Of a stretch of 64,000 bases of DNA, positions 1-11,952 are shown piece by piece (the first letter of the stretch is position 1; each line of letters begins with the position of its first letter). This DNA comes from Schistosoma haematobium (Eukaryota > Platyhelminthes > Trematoda > Strigeidida > Schistosomatidae): NCBI RefSeq assembly GCF_000699445.3, contig NC_067201.1, positions 15,183,501 to 15,247,500 of the forward strand, read 5' to 3'. The notes beneath the pieces are model-generated. The model was not told where the DNA came from, made no database searches, and worked only from the letters and a program-made list of their open reading frames with translations. The position numbers were made by a program, and so were the translations under genes.

Positions 1-796
1 TGGTACTTAATCATGTCTTTTTGTCGATTATTTTATGAACAAATACATCATTTTATCATGTGAAATGACCAATATTTTGCTGATTAATTATTCTACCTTT
101 TAATATCTGTTCACTGGTAGGGGGGGCTATCGTGTCAGTGAATAATTTTGTTGTCTTACATAATGTTTTAAGTATTTACCATCTAAGACTAACTCACTTT
201 GAATAAATTGGTCTGTAATCTTAATGAATTCATTGATTAAGTATAGCGATCAGTTTATGACATAACGTGACAATCATTCAACGTCATTGGTGACTGGTGG
301 AGTCTAATTACGTCTACAATGAGACAGTCATGACCGAAGGAATTGGATGATAATCCTTGACCAATATCATGAATCGACAAAAATTTCGAAATTTCGACCA
401 ATAGACTTTTACTCATTTGGTTTTAAAATTATGCTTTTGACGTAAAAACTGTAGATCGCATAACTGAAACACCATAATATGTCACTGTTATTAATCTACC
501 TAAAAATAAGATAGTAAGAGAGAAGATGGGACTTTCAGGAGAGTTTTGATACTCCAAAAATGTCATTATCTTAATAAACAACTCTATTTACTTGACAACA
601 AATATGAAATTGATATACAGCAAAAATAATGAACTAAAAGCGAGAACAACTAATCAGATGACACCAAAGGTCAATTGAAACATATGATTTTCAATATGGG
701 ATTGTAGGGGTTGCTGAATTACAATAAAATCAATAATCGATCTAAGCCAGATAACCATTGAAAAACTGACAACACCGGATCCCCGTTTTGTTCAAG
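1..796. other. AT-rich non-coding DNA
   Basis: No coding signal, RNA gene or element boundary was recognised. A weak similarity to the 5' part of SINE family B may be present around 290-350, but it is too degraded to delimit. Confidence 0.5.
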
Positions 797-935
797 CATG
801 AAACTCTTCAGTATTGCTCATCCACAACCCCTTATTCGGTTCTGCTTCCAAATTCTTATCCTTTAGACCAATAAGTTGGCATCCAACTGTGTTGATGTCT
901 AACTTCAATCAATTCACGACATTTCACGACAGTTA
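797..935 (-). repeat. Degenerate SINE, family B (tRNA-headed, hammerhead-type)
   Basis: Read on the - strand this matches the 5' and central part of the family described under 48549-48853: the lead-in sequence, a worn tRNA-like head, and the start of the hammerhead zone. The catalytic core is not preserved. Confidence 0.55.
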
Positions 936-1139
936 TCCAGCGAAGACAATATCTAAATTGGATCGATCTTTGATTTTAATGAGATGTATGAGTTTGAAAA
1001 AAAAACTACCTCAAAATTACTTTCAAGCCAGAACTACCAGTTATTAACACAATAAAAATACATCATTAAATGTCTTCTTGGTAGAAGTGAGTTCATTATT
1101 ATTCCTCTATGACAACAGACAAAAATCGCACTCGATGGC

Positions 1140-1545
1140 AAATTAACCAGAATAGTTCAGAAGTTGCCTCCAAGACCTTGAGACTAAATAACAAGGACTC
1201 GAATCCCATGAAAAGTATCACTTTCATCAACCTAAATCTAAAGTCTTTTCATACAAACTATCATCATAACAAAACTAGTCAAATTTCAAAGACTGTGAGC
1301 TGTTTGATGCTTGGTTCAGTGATTTGTAGGTAAAATTCTCGTTGAAACACTTGAAGAATCTTTTAGTTTCATCTTATTCGATGATAATACACAAATTCAC
1401 ACTGCTGAGCAGTTGTGCACTATGTTTGGTGGAGTTCCTTTCTCTGAACTGAATGGTTTAATCATGAAACTTTTATTGTTCTTTCCGATAACATCATCAG
1501 TAAAAACTGCATATATCAGTGAGCTATTCGAATTTCTCCATTTAT
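1140..1545 (+). repeat. Dispersed repeat, family D (copy 1)
   Basis: This stretch is repeated in inverted orientation at 18425-18800. Shared landmarks are a TTCAGAAGTTGCCTCC-like start, an ACTCGAATCCC block that resembles a Pol III B box, a TGAGCTGTTTGATGCTTGG block and a final ATCAGTGAGCTATTCGAATT block. Parts recur elsewhere (near 14100, 40330 and 63560). The short peptides readable here are by-products of the repeat and not conserved proteins. Its class is unknown; the B-box-like block hints at a tRNA-derived SINE. Confidence 0.6.
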
Positions 1546-2600
1546 AATTAACAGCTTCTCTTGCTGACCATAATGATGATTGATTATTGTTGGCTTTTCA
1601 CTTGTGATAGTTTTTCTGAATAAGAACGGATTAATGATTAAACCGTATAGTTCAGTGAACATGACTCCATTTAAATCGTCTACCTAAATTATAAATTTTC
1701 CTCACAACCTTCAACTTGTAAATTCTAATACACTGAAACACTACTATCTGTTCCGTCTCGTTTTCACTAGTTTGTTGAGTGATGCCGCCTTGTTTTTACA
1801 ATGAAATTTATTAAACTTGTTACTTAATTTAGTTGACATCCATCAGTTATATCTCGTTTGTTTTTTACTGTCAAAAAAAAATTGATTTGTGATATTTACG
1901 GTGAATAAATTATTATTAGACCGTACCTATTCCTTTCGTATGTTTGTGACTGTGTGTATGTGCATGTGATGTACCCACAGCTGATTACTTCTGTTTAATC
2001 ACAAAGAGAGTAGGAGAGTAAGAGTTAAGTTACAATTATTGGCATTTATACCAAAAATATAATTGGATCACTGTTGCATGAAATGTAACAACAATGTTGA
2101 TTCTATTTCTGTTTCTTTCTTACGTTTTCTCAGTTATATTTGTGTTCTCTACAAAAGTTATCCCATAAATAGAGATAAAAAGTTATTTTTATTAAGAAAT
2201 AAAGCATATTTTGGTTGACTAATGTTTAGAAATGAGTTGCCCATGTGACACTACGGTAAAGAATTGTTATAATTGAGTAAAACCGACACTTGAATAATCG
2301 AAAAAATAGTTGAGATTAGCACAGGATAATGAAGAAAACAGAGCTGACAAGTGATAACAATTTATTTCACCATCGATAGACACGATGACTATAAAATGCA
2401 TTCATTTTTGTATCGATTCTACTGATATTTGATCATTAAGTTAAGAGAAATATCAAGTAAAACCGTAATAAGGGAAATAAAAACATTAGATTTTACGTAA
2501 AATTCATACAAAATACATGTTGGATATTATATTAAATGTAATACACATTGAATTAATCTATAAAAAATATTACACTGAATAAGTGTCGTGAGCAAACATG
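1546..2600. other. AT-rich non-coding DNA
   Basis: No gene, RNA or element boundary is recognisable in this stretch. Confidence 0.5.
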
Positions 2601-2925
2601 GATAGTGGCTAGCAGTGGAATACAGGACGCACTTGTCGTCCTATCCGGGACTCGTCAGCTGGATGTCCCTGCACCTCACAGTTGATGTTCACTCTGAGAC
2701 TCGAACTCAGTACCGTTCACTTCAAACTCCATCACGTTTTCCACTTAGCTGCTGAGTCATGATAGCCAATTGCTTATGCAATGAGGTGAAGTTTAAATTC
2801 ACTCGGTACTGTTTGTTCGAATCTTCCCATTGGTGTTTAGGACCGAAATTGATCAGCCCCAAATGGGACGAAACGTGTGCCTTGGATTCCACTGCTAGCC
2901 AATATGTTTCTTTGCTTATAATGCT
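2601..2925 (-). repeat. SINE family A (Sm-alpha-like), foldback arrangement
   Basis: On the - strand the order is a 5' segment, a tRNA-like head (CAGCAGCTAAGTGG as A-box region, GAGTTCGAGTCTC as B box), then a hammerhead zone with CTGACGA (complement of 2652-2658) and a GTCC/GGAC stem II. The GAAA element reads GACA, so cleavage is unlikely. In place of the usual 5' end there is an oppositely oriented hammerhead 3' half at 2858-2925 (+ strand), which gives a head-to-head composite with hammerhead-flanked ends. Active hammerheads in schistosome Sm-alpha repeats are established knowledge; the assignment here is by motif only. Confidence 0.75.
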
Positions 2926-2939
2926 TGTGAATGAAGGCA

Positions 2940-3045
2940 ATATCGAGACAATATGCACAGTATGCACATATGCCAATAAGAGACTGATTAATCGCAGTCC
3001 TAAACATCAATGGATAGATTCAAGTAAACAATACCAAGTGAATTT
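2940..3045 (+). repeat. SINE family A, 5' fragment
   Basis: The stretch beginning ATATCGAGACAATATGCAC matches the 5' third of the copy at 51730-52037. It stops before the tRNA-like head. Confidence 0.65.
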
Positions 3046-5015
3046 GAATAAGTGTCATATTGAATTTTACATCGAAAAATAATTGCACTGAGATAAACCG
3101 AATATTGTTCTGAAAGAAAATTGTACGGAGTTGAAGTATGTTATTTTAGTATATTAAATGTATAATAAGCCTTTTTGTAGACAAAATGCGACAATTAAGT
3201 AATAACATCTATAGTTTCAAATGTGTACGTGTTTGTGAATATCTTTCCTCATATATGAGTGTCATCTTGAAGATGCTTTCCACATCAAAAGTCTGACGTC
3301 AGCTTAAAAACAATTTCAGACCAAGAAGAACTGTGTAGTTATTTCATTATCGCTTGTGAGACTCACCTGAGCCCGCGTCAACCAACTACACAATCTGAAA
3401 CCTTACCTCTAAGCTGAATGTCTTGTTTGACGTGTGCCAACTATCAAGAAGCCTATAAAAAAACAGGTTTTCCTCCCAACTACTCCTGAACATCTAATAA
3501 CTCAGCATAATGTACACAATGTGTAGTCACTTAGATAATTGGTCACATAACTGTAGATAGACGATCACCAAAGGTTTGTACTACTAAAGAGAGCTAAAGT
3601 CGTGTGGTTTTTTATTACAAGTTAGTTTTTTTTCCTCAAAAAATAAACTCAATGACATTTTTTCAAATTCATGTTCCCTTGCGTCATTAAATGCTACGAT
3701 GTCGACAGAGTTGTTCCATTTCAATTTTTGACTTCTGTTCAAAGTACAAAGCTATTCTGAAAGTTATTTTTCTTCTCTATTTTACATAAATTTATGGATA
3801 ATCAACGTTCAAGATCTATAGTGTATCAGCTGTCGTTTTATCGTTTCCTTTATAAAACATATTCGTATTGAAATAACCTCAATCATTCTGTGATTAGCAG
3901 TTGTTGTAGGCTTGTTTCTTGCCTTAATCTCAAGATCTAACACAGATACACATGACATTAGCCACCATTCAACCATTTATCAACTGTAAGCACTCTACAG
4001 TCACGTTTTTAGGATGCTTCAACTATAAGTATCTCTCCAACATATCGTATTTTGGATTAAACAAAATACATTATGCTTAATCTTTAGATCGATTGATAAA
4101 CAACAAATATTGATCGACATTACTATTTCAATAGATCCATTAGTCAAGTAGAGCCTAATATTCTGGCAAATAAAAACAAACAACCATATTTCTTGCATAA
4201 ATAAAAAGAAATCCTCAAATTTTTCAACAACTAATATATATATGTTGTTTAAATTTTCTTTTTCTTTTCCATAATTAATTAATTTTCTAATTAAATCCGT
4301 TTGTTTTATGCGTTTTTTTTCTATCAAGGTAGTGATAAGAAAATCGATTTAAAAAAGCAAAAAAAAAGAATTATAAAATTAAACTGATTTATTATATAAA
4401 ACTAAGGGAGAGAGTGAGGGAGGGGGAGTAGGGAATATGTGTAAGAAAAAAAGGGAAATTTTCAGCTGAAAAGAAAGATGATTATCTACTGATCTTTTTG
4501 TTTTGTTTTATACAAAAGAAAAATCAGAAAAATTAACACAGTCATAAAGTTACTGTAAACAATACACATATACACAAAGAAAAAATTTGAGTAGACCGTC
4601 ATTATCACATTATTTAACGGTTGTTTATTTTTCTTTTTTTTTCTTGAAAAAGTAGTAATGAGTTAAATAGAATAAAATAGTTCAGTATAATAATGAGATT
4701 TATTTTTAGTGAAAGGGGTTTTATACGGATTGATTTAATTTGTAAATTGTATTATACTCAACATAGTTTGGGTACCCACGAAAATCCAGAGACGAATATA
4801 GCCTATGAATTAAAGTTACTCACAACAAAGTCTCTTTAATTAAACTATTGTATTCGGTACCCTCAAGACTTATTTTATGATATAATTCTTAGTAAGAAGT
4901 CATGATGTATAAAGTTAAGATATTTTAGATGTAAAACAGTTATGACCAATAGAATCAGATGATAATCACGCTATATTACAAATTGATTGAAGTTGAGATG
5001 GTACCACCCACTGGT
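3046..5015. other. AT-rich non-coding DNA with homopolymer runs
   Basis: It holds A/T-rich low-complexity DNA, a purine-rich stretch near 4405-4430 and no persuasive coding potential. The open frame on the - strand at 4019-4327 has no recognisable domain and an AT-driven composition. Confidence 0.5.
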
Positions 5016-5170
5016 CGAATCGATTTAGGCTAGACCACAATTGAAGACCTGGAAGTATTGGGTGGCCGCATCGTCCTAGTATGAGACTTCTCATTAGTGA
5101 GCATCCACGATCCAGCACCCGAGACCCGAACCTAGGACCTTCGGTCTCGCGTGCGAATGCCGGCTTAGAG
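5016..5170 (-). repeat. SINE family B, degenerate copy
   Basis: The - strand carries the tRNA-like head (GAGACCGAAGGTCCTAGGTTCG) split by this report into its A and B box parts, a hammerhead zone with a decayed core (CTAATGA, and GATG in place of GAAA) and part of the 3' tail. The 141-residue open frame across it is an accident of this repeat. Confidence 0.65.
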
Positions 5171-5965
5171 TGTTCGAAGCCGCCAAAAGTTAAGTTTTTT
5201 TTACAGAAATATGCTATGAAATCCCATAGATACAATACTATGAAGTAACTGAATTTATTGATTGTCGACAGAGTGATATCTGATAGCTTCATATCTTTCT
5301 TAAGTAATGACTTTTTTTTACAAGTAATGTAGTAGAAATCCCAAACTGTCACCTTAATTAAATGTTTCTTCACCAAAGATTCAGTTAACATCCAAATAAA
5401 ATTGTTCCAAGCCTGTCTACTTGTTCAGTTAATTATTATGGTATACTCTTTCAAAAACAAACTCAACTGGTTTGAACAACTTAACTGCTTACTTTAATTT
5501 CTGTAGAGAAGAAAATAACCTTTCTACATATTCGGATACCTATAAATCACTGATATAGGACTTGTAGAATAGCTGAAATCGTTATCTACAAATAAAATAG
5601 GCAATGATGATGTTGTACAAAACGACAATGAAAGCTCCAAAATTAAATTGTCTAGCTTAGAGAGCACAGCACCACGAAAGACACATGAAAACTGCTAATG
5701 ATCCATTTGTGATACAGTATAATGCATTAGAATGAAAACAAGAGTAGATTTGCCAAAATAACACATACGTAAGTAACAAATAAGATTCTTATTCCCACCA
5801 CCACCAGTACCTTGTTTATCACTGAATGACAGAAAAATCATTAAACCACAAGTGGGTTATTACGTCAAGGAATTAATATTTAATCTAATATTACAATGAA
5901 AAAAATTACTTAAGATCCATTCCGAGTAGGATTTTATGAAGGAGCTTTAAGATGTTAATCAGAGT
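5171..5965. other. AT-rich non-coding DNA
   Basis: Apart from a short block near 5630-5690 that resembles dispersed repeat family D, nothing is recognisable. Confidence 0.45.
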
Positions 5966-6235
5966 TGGATGGTGAATATTAGCGGAATCCAGAGTATGTG
6001 TTTTTCCCTGTTTCGAAGTTGTTAGCTAGATGTACATGAATCCCAGAGTTGATATCCACTCCGGAATTCGAATCCATTATATTTCACTTCAAATGCTAAC
6101 TTATTATCCACCTACCTATTGAGTCCAATAGCCACTGGTTTATGTGATAGGGCAAATTTAAATTTTTTATATTGATGGTTTGAACCTCTCCACTGATGTC
6201 TAGGACTGAAATTGATCAGTCTCTTTTGGGATATC
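5966..6235 (-). repeat. SINE family A, degenerate full-length copy
   Basis: On the - strand the 5' end, the tRNA-like head (GGATTCGAATTCCG as B box) and a worn hammerhead region appear in the standard order. The hammerhead core is not intact. Confidence 0.65.
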
Positions 6236-7208
6236 TGAACCCTGTGAGGTTGGTTTCGGTTTCATCAACAATCCATCCTATACGACGTTGAATCACTTAG
6301 TCTAGTAGGCTCACTGCAATTCATTTGATAGAATTCAATCAACATCAGTTAAGTGAACGAATATTTTACTAATAACTACTCTGTCAATCACCAATCGGTT
6401 ATCAATATCTCAGTTCTATGGAAGGTCAATCGCAGTTCGAAGAGCTCAGCAGTAATTTTGCAAACTGTGAATCTAGATAACATGTGTTCGAATCCTATAG
6501 GGAACATCATCTCCTTTTAGACCAAAAAATAGCCCTTGTTTACGAGTGTCAACCAGTATAAAACTTAGTCTCAAAGTTTCCTCTCAGCTATCTTCAGCAT
6601 TGGATTCGATAAGGAATGATAAAACAAAGTAGTGTTTGTAAAATAATTTCATGAAAATTGTTTAAGTGATATCGAGCAATTAACTTTATTAACTGATACA
6701 TTTTTCATAGTATACTATTTCTACATATTATTGATCAAATAAATCTTTTCCTCACTCACTGTATTCAATTTAATCTCGTAACCTGAAGACAGAAGAAAAG
6801 GTTTTGTTCTAGTCAATAATCGATTGATGCTATTACTATTATTATTATCATTAGTAGTAGTGTGAGTAGTATCACTATAGTTGTTGTGTCTTGTTCTAAT
6901 TTAATCAACTAATTCGTTATTAATCCAGATTAAAAGACTTTAATGTTTCTCTCTCTCTCTCGCTGTCGCTCGGTCGCCTGCTTGCTCTCTTCCTTTTTAC
7001 CTTTCATCATTTTGATCATAACTATATAGTTTTATTTCTTTTATGTCGAAAAATTAACCAATAAATTTATTCCAAAACTACTCATCAATAATTTATCATT
7101 TATGATTATTTTTAATCAAGTCATAAGATTGATCAATATAAAATATAAGAAAGTTCCTGTAAGCTAGTCAAATCACTATTTAATAACAAATCATTCGATA
7201 ACTATCAT
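6236..7208. other. AT-rich DNA with one possible family-F SINE
   Basis: About 6430-6590 resembles the family-F repeats at 44560-44770 and 47545-47690: GTGTTCGAATCCTA as B box, then a TTTACGAGTG...AAAACTT block. The rest holds short ATT and TCTC simple repeats (about 6830-6860 and 6950-6965). Confidence 0.4.
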
Positions 7209-7405
7209 AGTATGAGATTCATCAGTAATGCACATCCACAATCCCGCAAGCGAGACTCAAAATAAAGGTCTTTGGTCTCGTAATCGTTCCATACTAGGAC
7301 GAAATAGCAGTCTAGTACTATCAGGTTTTTAATGATGATCTAGTATAAATCGACTCATGAATTCAACTATTAAAATTACTATAATCTCTATATAAATGCC
7401 CATTC
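7209..7405. repeat. Foldback SINE family B, short composite
   Basis: 7209-7288 is family B on the - strand (hammerhead 5' side plus tRNA-like head). At 7289 it switches to the 3' half on the + strand (GGACGAAA, then the tail). The heads meet in the middle and a family end faces outward on the right. The left arm lacks the 3' tail, and no target duplication was identified. Confidence 0.6.
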
Positions 7406-7664
7406 TTACGATAATTATTACTCATTTTATTCAGTTATTTAGTTACGTGGTAGAAAATATTTATTAATCTTAAGTTTAGTACCTGAGCAACTGGTAATAT
7501 CTTCCTAACCGCTTCAGAAATGGCTCAAAGTAATAAGAGAAATTTTATTTCAACGTTAGTGTATATATTGGAAGCGTGGGTGTTTACAGGTTTATCAATG
7601 GCCCTAACATCCTGAAAGCCTCTGGGAACATGCTAAATCCTTAGTAAAGAAAAGTACTTAATCG

Positions 7665-7915
7665 ATATGCACACCCATGATACCACATGCGGGACTTAAA
7701 CCCAGAACCTTTGGTCTCTCGAACAAAATTGGACATTGATACCGTTGGATACCTGTTCAATGGTATAGTGGTTAAACATTCACGCGTAAAACCGAAGGTC
7801 TTATATTCGAGTTCCGCCTGCAATATCACGGATGGATGCACATTGTCGAGGAGTCTCATACAAAGGCAAAATAGTCATCTAGTACTTCCAAGTTTCCATT
7901 GATGGTCTAACATTA
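7665..7915. repeat. Foldback SINE family B, asymmetric
   Basis: A short - strand piece of the tRNA-like head (7665-7722) is followed by a nearly complete + strand copy (7723-7915) with an A-box-like GGTATAGTGGTTAAAC, a B-box-like stretch and a tail. The hammerhead core is decayed (GTCGAGGA, AAAA). Confidence 0.6.
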
Positions 7916-8036
7916 ATTCATTCATGAAGTTCTCTTACAAACATTTTTTTATCTAATAATAATTTGAATTCATTCATTAGAAAATTATTAACTTGTTCTC
8001 ATACATTTTTATGCTCACAACTGGATAATTCAACTC

Positions 8037-8070
<34 letters not shown>

Positions 8071-9010
8071 TAGTAATAGTTTCTTCTAATCTACTCGTAA
8101 TAGTGTTAGCATATTTGATTGAATCGTTCTTGTTTGTTGTTAAGATAAACAATAATGAATTCAATTGGAATTAAATTGAAAATTGAAAGTTGTGTCTTTT
8201 TTTTCCCGATTCATTTATTAATTATAAATAAATTTCATTTTAATAGATAATCATAATAATAAATGTTCTGACATAAAAGCAAAACAAAACAGAAAAACAA
8301 AAAAAGCAAAGAAAAACAAAAAAACATAAAATATAATGGTCATAGTAACCATTTCATTAACCAAAAATAATCAGGAAACCTAATTGAAAAAAAGAAAGAA
8401 CGGAAATATTTAGAAGCTTTAAATTGTAATTACATTATTACATAATTGTTAAACTTTATGGGATAATTATTTTTAAAAAAATAGATTGATTAGGACTAGT
8501 GTAGTGAAGGAAAACACAGGTGAGGACAACTGATTTGTATTTAGCATAAAATTACAGAGTTATTTGGTAAAATAGAAAAACCATATAGTAAATCGTTAAT
8601 TTGCAAAATATTAACCTGAACTACTCCTGTTGCAAACATCAATCCATTGTCTCACATTTTGATTGTTCATGCGTTTTCTTACAAGTTGCATTGTGTTCAC
8701 GCTCTTCCATTCTTGATCTTCCCTCATCTTCTGTTGCCAGACATTACGTTTTTAACTCGTGTTATATACTACTTATATCAATATAAGTAGCACGCACCAC
8801 ACTAGTGGTTAAATTTAAGATAAATCTTTTGTTTTATTTGAGACTTGTTAGTTGGATTTGTTACTATTGCAAACATTAATATATAAATATCGGTTTATTT
8901 AGTTGGTCTGTTTTAAATAAAACACTTATCGTACCTCCTAAATTTTACTGTTAACTATGACTTATCTATTTGGAAATTGCTAGAGTTCATTATTACAATA
9001 ACTCAGTATA
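7916..9010. other. AT-rich DNA with (AAT)n
   Basis: An AAT microsatellite occupies about 8038-8069. There are A-rich runs at 8280-8330 and no coding or RNA signal that I can support. Confidence 0.5.
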
Positions 9011-9428
9011 GGGGTTGTGGAGATTACTAAGTTTTTGATTGAGATCATGAACCGATTGATGTTAGACCACTGTTGGAAATCTGGAAGCATTGGACGGCCG
9101 TTTGGACCTATTGTGTGACAACTCATCAGTGTGCATCTACGAAACCACTCGCGGGATTCGAACCTAGGGTTTTCGGTCTCGAGCGCGAACGCTTAACCTA
9201 CTGGACCATTAAGCCTGCATCTAATGATGTTAATGTCTAACTTCAACCAATCCACGAATCAACGAATCTCGCGCAGGGCGGGATCGTGGATGCGCACTGC
9301 TGAGGAGTCCCATACTAGGACGAAACGACCGTCCAGTACTTCCAGGTTTTCCATGGTGATCTAGCTTCAATTGACCCATAGTTTCAACCAGTGAAATTTC
9401 TAAAATCTCCATAAAACCCATTCTGATA
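9011..9428. repeat. Foldback SINE family B, large composite
   Basis: 9011-9260 is a complete - strand copy running from the 3' tail through the hammerhead zone and tRNA-like head to the 5' lead-in. At 9261 it joins a + strand copy that starts at the B box and continues to its own 3' tail (about 9428). Both outer ends are therefore 3' tails and the heads face inward. The + arm keeps a hammerhead core (separate entry). No convincing target duplication was found, and the tails belong to two tail subtypes, so two independent insertions are not excluded here. Confidence 0.75.
9294..9339 (+). ncRNA. Type I hammerhead motif (family B)
   Basis: Stem I strand GCACTG (9294-9299), core CTGAGGA (9300-9306), stem II GTCC...GGAC with a 7-nt loop, GAAA (9322-9325), a minimal helix III, cleavage triplet GTC (9331-9333) and the stem I return strand CAGTAC (9334-9339). 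Every catalytic-core base expected from the CUGANGA...GAAA rule is present; stem I has one C-A mismatch. Short-helix-III type I hammerheads are known in schistosome repeats. Activity of this copy is inference. Confidence 0.65.
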
Positions 9429-9439
9429 ATTTCAATTAT

Positions 9440-9908
9440 TGTTATTTTTCGATAATGCAATGAGAAGACGAAGTTTATCAGAATTATGTGATATATTTGC
9501 GCAATACATTTCGAACAATCTGATCACACATATATACTTGTTAAGGACATTTATATATGAAAATTAAAAGGTCAACCAGACAGGTTGGGGATAAGTCATA
9601 ACAAAGGAAAAATAATGAAGTACACAAAAACAAATGTGATTAACACTCTTGATAATAAATCAGTATTACCAGAGTAGGTTAAGTGTAAGGACAAATTGTT
9701 TATGAACACACAAAGCGGGTTTCAATTTTCGTATAGCCAAGGCTTCAATAAACCTCAGTATACATCCTTAAGGGCTTTTGTACAGCACTACAAATGCTGA
9801 TTTGATGTCAACCTTATGACCCGTCTCAATCAAATGTTTCGCAATGGAGGATGATGTCTGTCTATCCTGTGATCTTATTTGACTATTGGAATCCATTTGT
9901 TTCTGCAA
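9440..9908 (-). pseudogene. Penelope-like element, C-terminal GIY-YIG fragment
   Basis: Read on the - strand from about 9908 to the stop at 9666-9668, the frame gives KHLIETGHKVD, then SAFVVLYKSP, a stop codon, and LRFIEALAIRKLKPALC ending FVLTLNLLW. This spacing (H-L-x2-TGH, F-x6-R-x3-EA-x-AI, K-P-x-LC) is the typical C-terminal end of the GIY-YIG endonuclease of Penelope-like retroelements. The in-frame stop and the missing reverse transcriptase show a dead, 5'-truncated copy. 9440-9665 would be its 3' untranslated end. Subfamily not determined; schistosomes carry several. Confidence 0.7.
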
Positions 9909-10218
9909 CCATTTTTTTATTCGTTTATTGAGTAATCACTGCATTCTAGAGTTTACTTAATATCAGAGATTTCATTCTAAGCTTCATATTTTATTATATT
10001 TATGTTCTATATATCAAATATTTGACTGTATCATATCAATATGTTTATTATAAACAGTTAAAGATAACTCTAGATACTATAAAATAGAACATTCAAGTAA
10101 AATTACACTTAGATATTGAGTACTCACCTATTAAATAAATAGAAAATTAACCAATAGCATTAGATATAATATACTTATTATACATTGAAAAAAAGTTTCA
10201 TATAACTTTAGTACATTT

Positions 10219-10537
10219 CAGAATGGGTTTTGTGTAGAATTTTTAGAAATTTCACTGGTTGAAATCATGAGTCAATTGAAGCTAGATCACCATGGAAAAC
10301 CTGGAAGTACTGGGCGGCCGTTTCGTCCTAGTATGGGACTCCTCAACAGTGCGCATCCACGATCCCGCCCCGGCAAGATTCGAACCCAGGACCTATCAGT
10401 CTCGCACCAGGCACTTAACCAACTAGGCCACTGAGCCGGCATCCAACGGTGTTAATGGAGGAATCCCGTACTAGGACGAAACGGCCGTCCAGTGCTTTCA
10501 AGTTTTCCATGGTGACTCATGATTCCAACCAGTGAAA
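10219..10537. mobile_element. Foldback SINE family B bounded by a 12-bp target duplication
   Basis: The left arm (10219-10456) is a full family-B copy on the - strand: 3' tail, hammerhead zone, tRNA-like head (GATTCGAACCCAGG as complement of the B box), 5' lead-in. At 10457 it switches to the + strand at the hammerhead stem II and runs out through the tail to 10537. The direct repeat TTTAGTACATTT lies at 10207-10218 and 10538-10549, exactly outside the composite. That indicates one integration event for the two-armed structure. The left-arm hammerhead core reads TTGAGGA in place of CTGAGGA, so it is probably inactive. Confidence 0.8.
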
Positions 10538-10549
10538 TTTAGTACATTT

Positions 10550-11487
10550 GTAAAATTGTGTTAAATTTAAATATTTATATTATCTACACTTTGCTTTTTT
10601 CATTAAAAAGTTATTTCAATCACAGTTTAACATTGTACATTTAGAATATTCTCATTCTTACAATTATAAATAACTATACAATCATTAATCAAAATGTTGT
10701 CTATAAAAAAATATATATATAGAGAGAAATTACCTAGTAATTAATATTGATTAATATAGAAACTATAGAAAGAAAAATGAGTGCATGAACTCAACAGAAA
10801 GAGAGGAAGAGAGTGTGTGTGTATGTGTGAAAGACAGAATACAAGATAAAAGATAAAACTATTACACTATTTCAATATTGATTTATTGTAAAAATAAATA
10901 TTAGAATTAATTCTTGTTAACTATAAATGAATTAAAATGAGAACTAGATTGTGCATTCAATTTTCATTAATTCTGTTCATTAATTGAATATATATATATA
11001 TGTCTATATCTAAATTGATAGAACACAGTCTTTTTTTACCATACATAATGTAAATCATTAAGTAAGAGAAAGAAATGTTATGAATAAATAAAGTGTTGAT
11101 AATGTCGATATTGATTATGATGATAATAACGATGACAACGTTGTAGGGGTAGTGGTGGTGGTGGATGTAGCGACAGTGTGAAGTGAGAATACTCTATCTC
11201 TGTGTGTGTGTTCGTGTTAGCATTCTACCCATTTAAAATAGACAAAATTTACTTATATATATAAATATATATATCATTGCTAATTGGATTTCTTTTGTAT
11301 TGTATTTCACTACTTAATTTTTCTTTACAATAGGTAAACAATAATACCAATTCCCATATTAACAATAAGAGTATTTTCATTTGAAAGACAAAACTTGTCG
11401 AAATTAATTAATTTATTTAAGTAGTATTACGGTTTAATTTATTTTCGATTCTTTTTTTCGTCTTATTTGTTAAAAAAATTACTTAGA

Positions 11488-11527
<40 letters not shown>

Positions 11528-11576
11528 TTGAACATTTATGTGTTTCGATAATGAGAAATTGATAAGTCTTGCGAAC
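10550..11576. other. AT-rich DNA with simple repeats
   Basis: It contains GT-rich and TA-rich simple repeats (about 10816-10830, 11255-11275), a TGG-rich stretch at 11150-11165 and a TA tract at 11490-11524. No gene is recognisable. Confidence 0.5.
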
Positions 11577-11941
11577 TGAACGCTATATTCGTTTCCTAAG
11601 CTATTCTGTAACCCCTAAGCTAAAACTATACAGCGATCTGAACAACGAGAGAGAAGACGCAAAGTATGCGAGAAGTACTTTACTCCAAGGTTCATTTCAA
11701 TACAGAAAATACAGGGTTTTTATAATATTTTAAATGTCCGTGGGTTGCTAGAAGATTCTGGAATGCTACTAAACATATTAGCAGTGTAGCAATCAACCAA
11801 TCAGAACTTCTGCATGTGACGTTTCACTTCCTTGATATTCTTGGCTAAAACTTCAAGTGAACGCTGATTTGATGAAATGCTTCTTAGTGTTTTCTGATGC
11901 TTGCTTGTCTTTTGCAAGAAATTTTCTGAATCACTCCAACA
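11577..11941 (-). repeat. LTR-like repeat, family E (copy 1)
   Basis: Homologous over its whole length to 57330-57681 in the same orientation. On the - strand both copies begin TGTTGGAG and end near TTCA. This copy contains a CCAAT-type box (complement of 11795-11801) followed by a TATTATAAAAA stretch (complement of 11715-11730), as expected for an LTR promoter. Both copies stand alone without internal element sequence, which fits solo LTRs. Target duplications were not convincing, so another repeat type is possible. Confidence 0.45.
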
Positions 11942-11952
11942 GAAATAACACA

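Noticed and set aside
2759..3082. 107-residue + strand and 84-residue - strand frames
   Set aside because: Both lie inside family-A SINE sequence and are not conserved proteins.
4966..5391. 141-residue open frame on the - strand
   Set aside because: It runs through a family-B SINE into AT-rich DNA and shows no domain.
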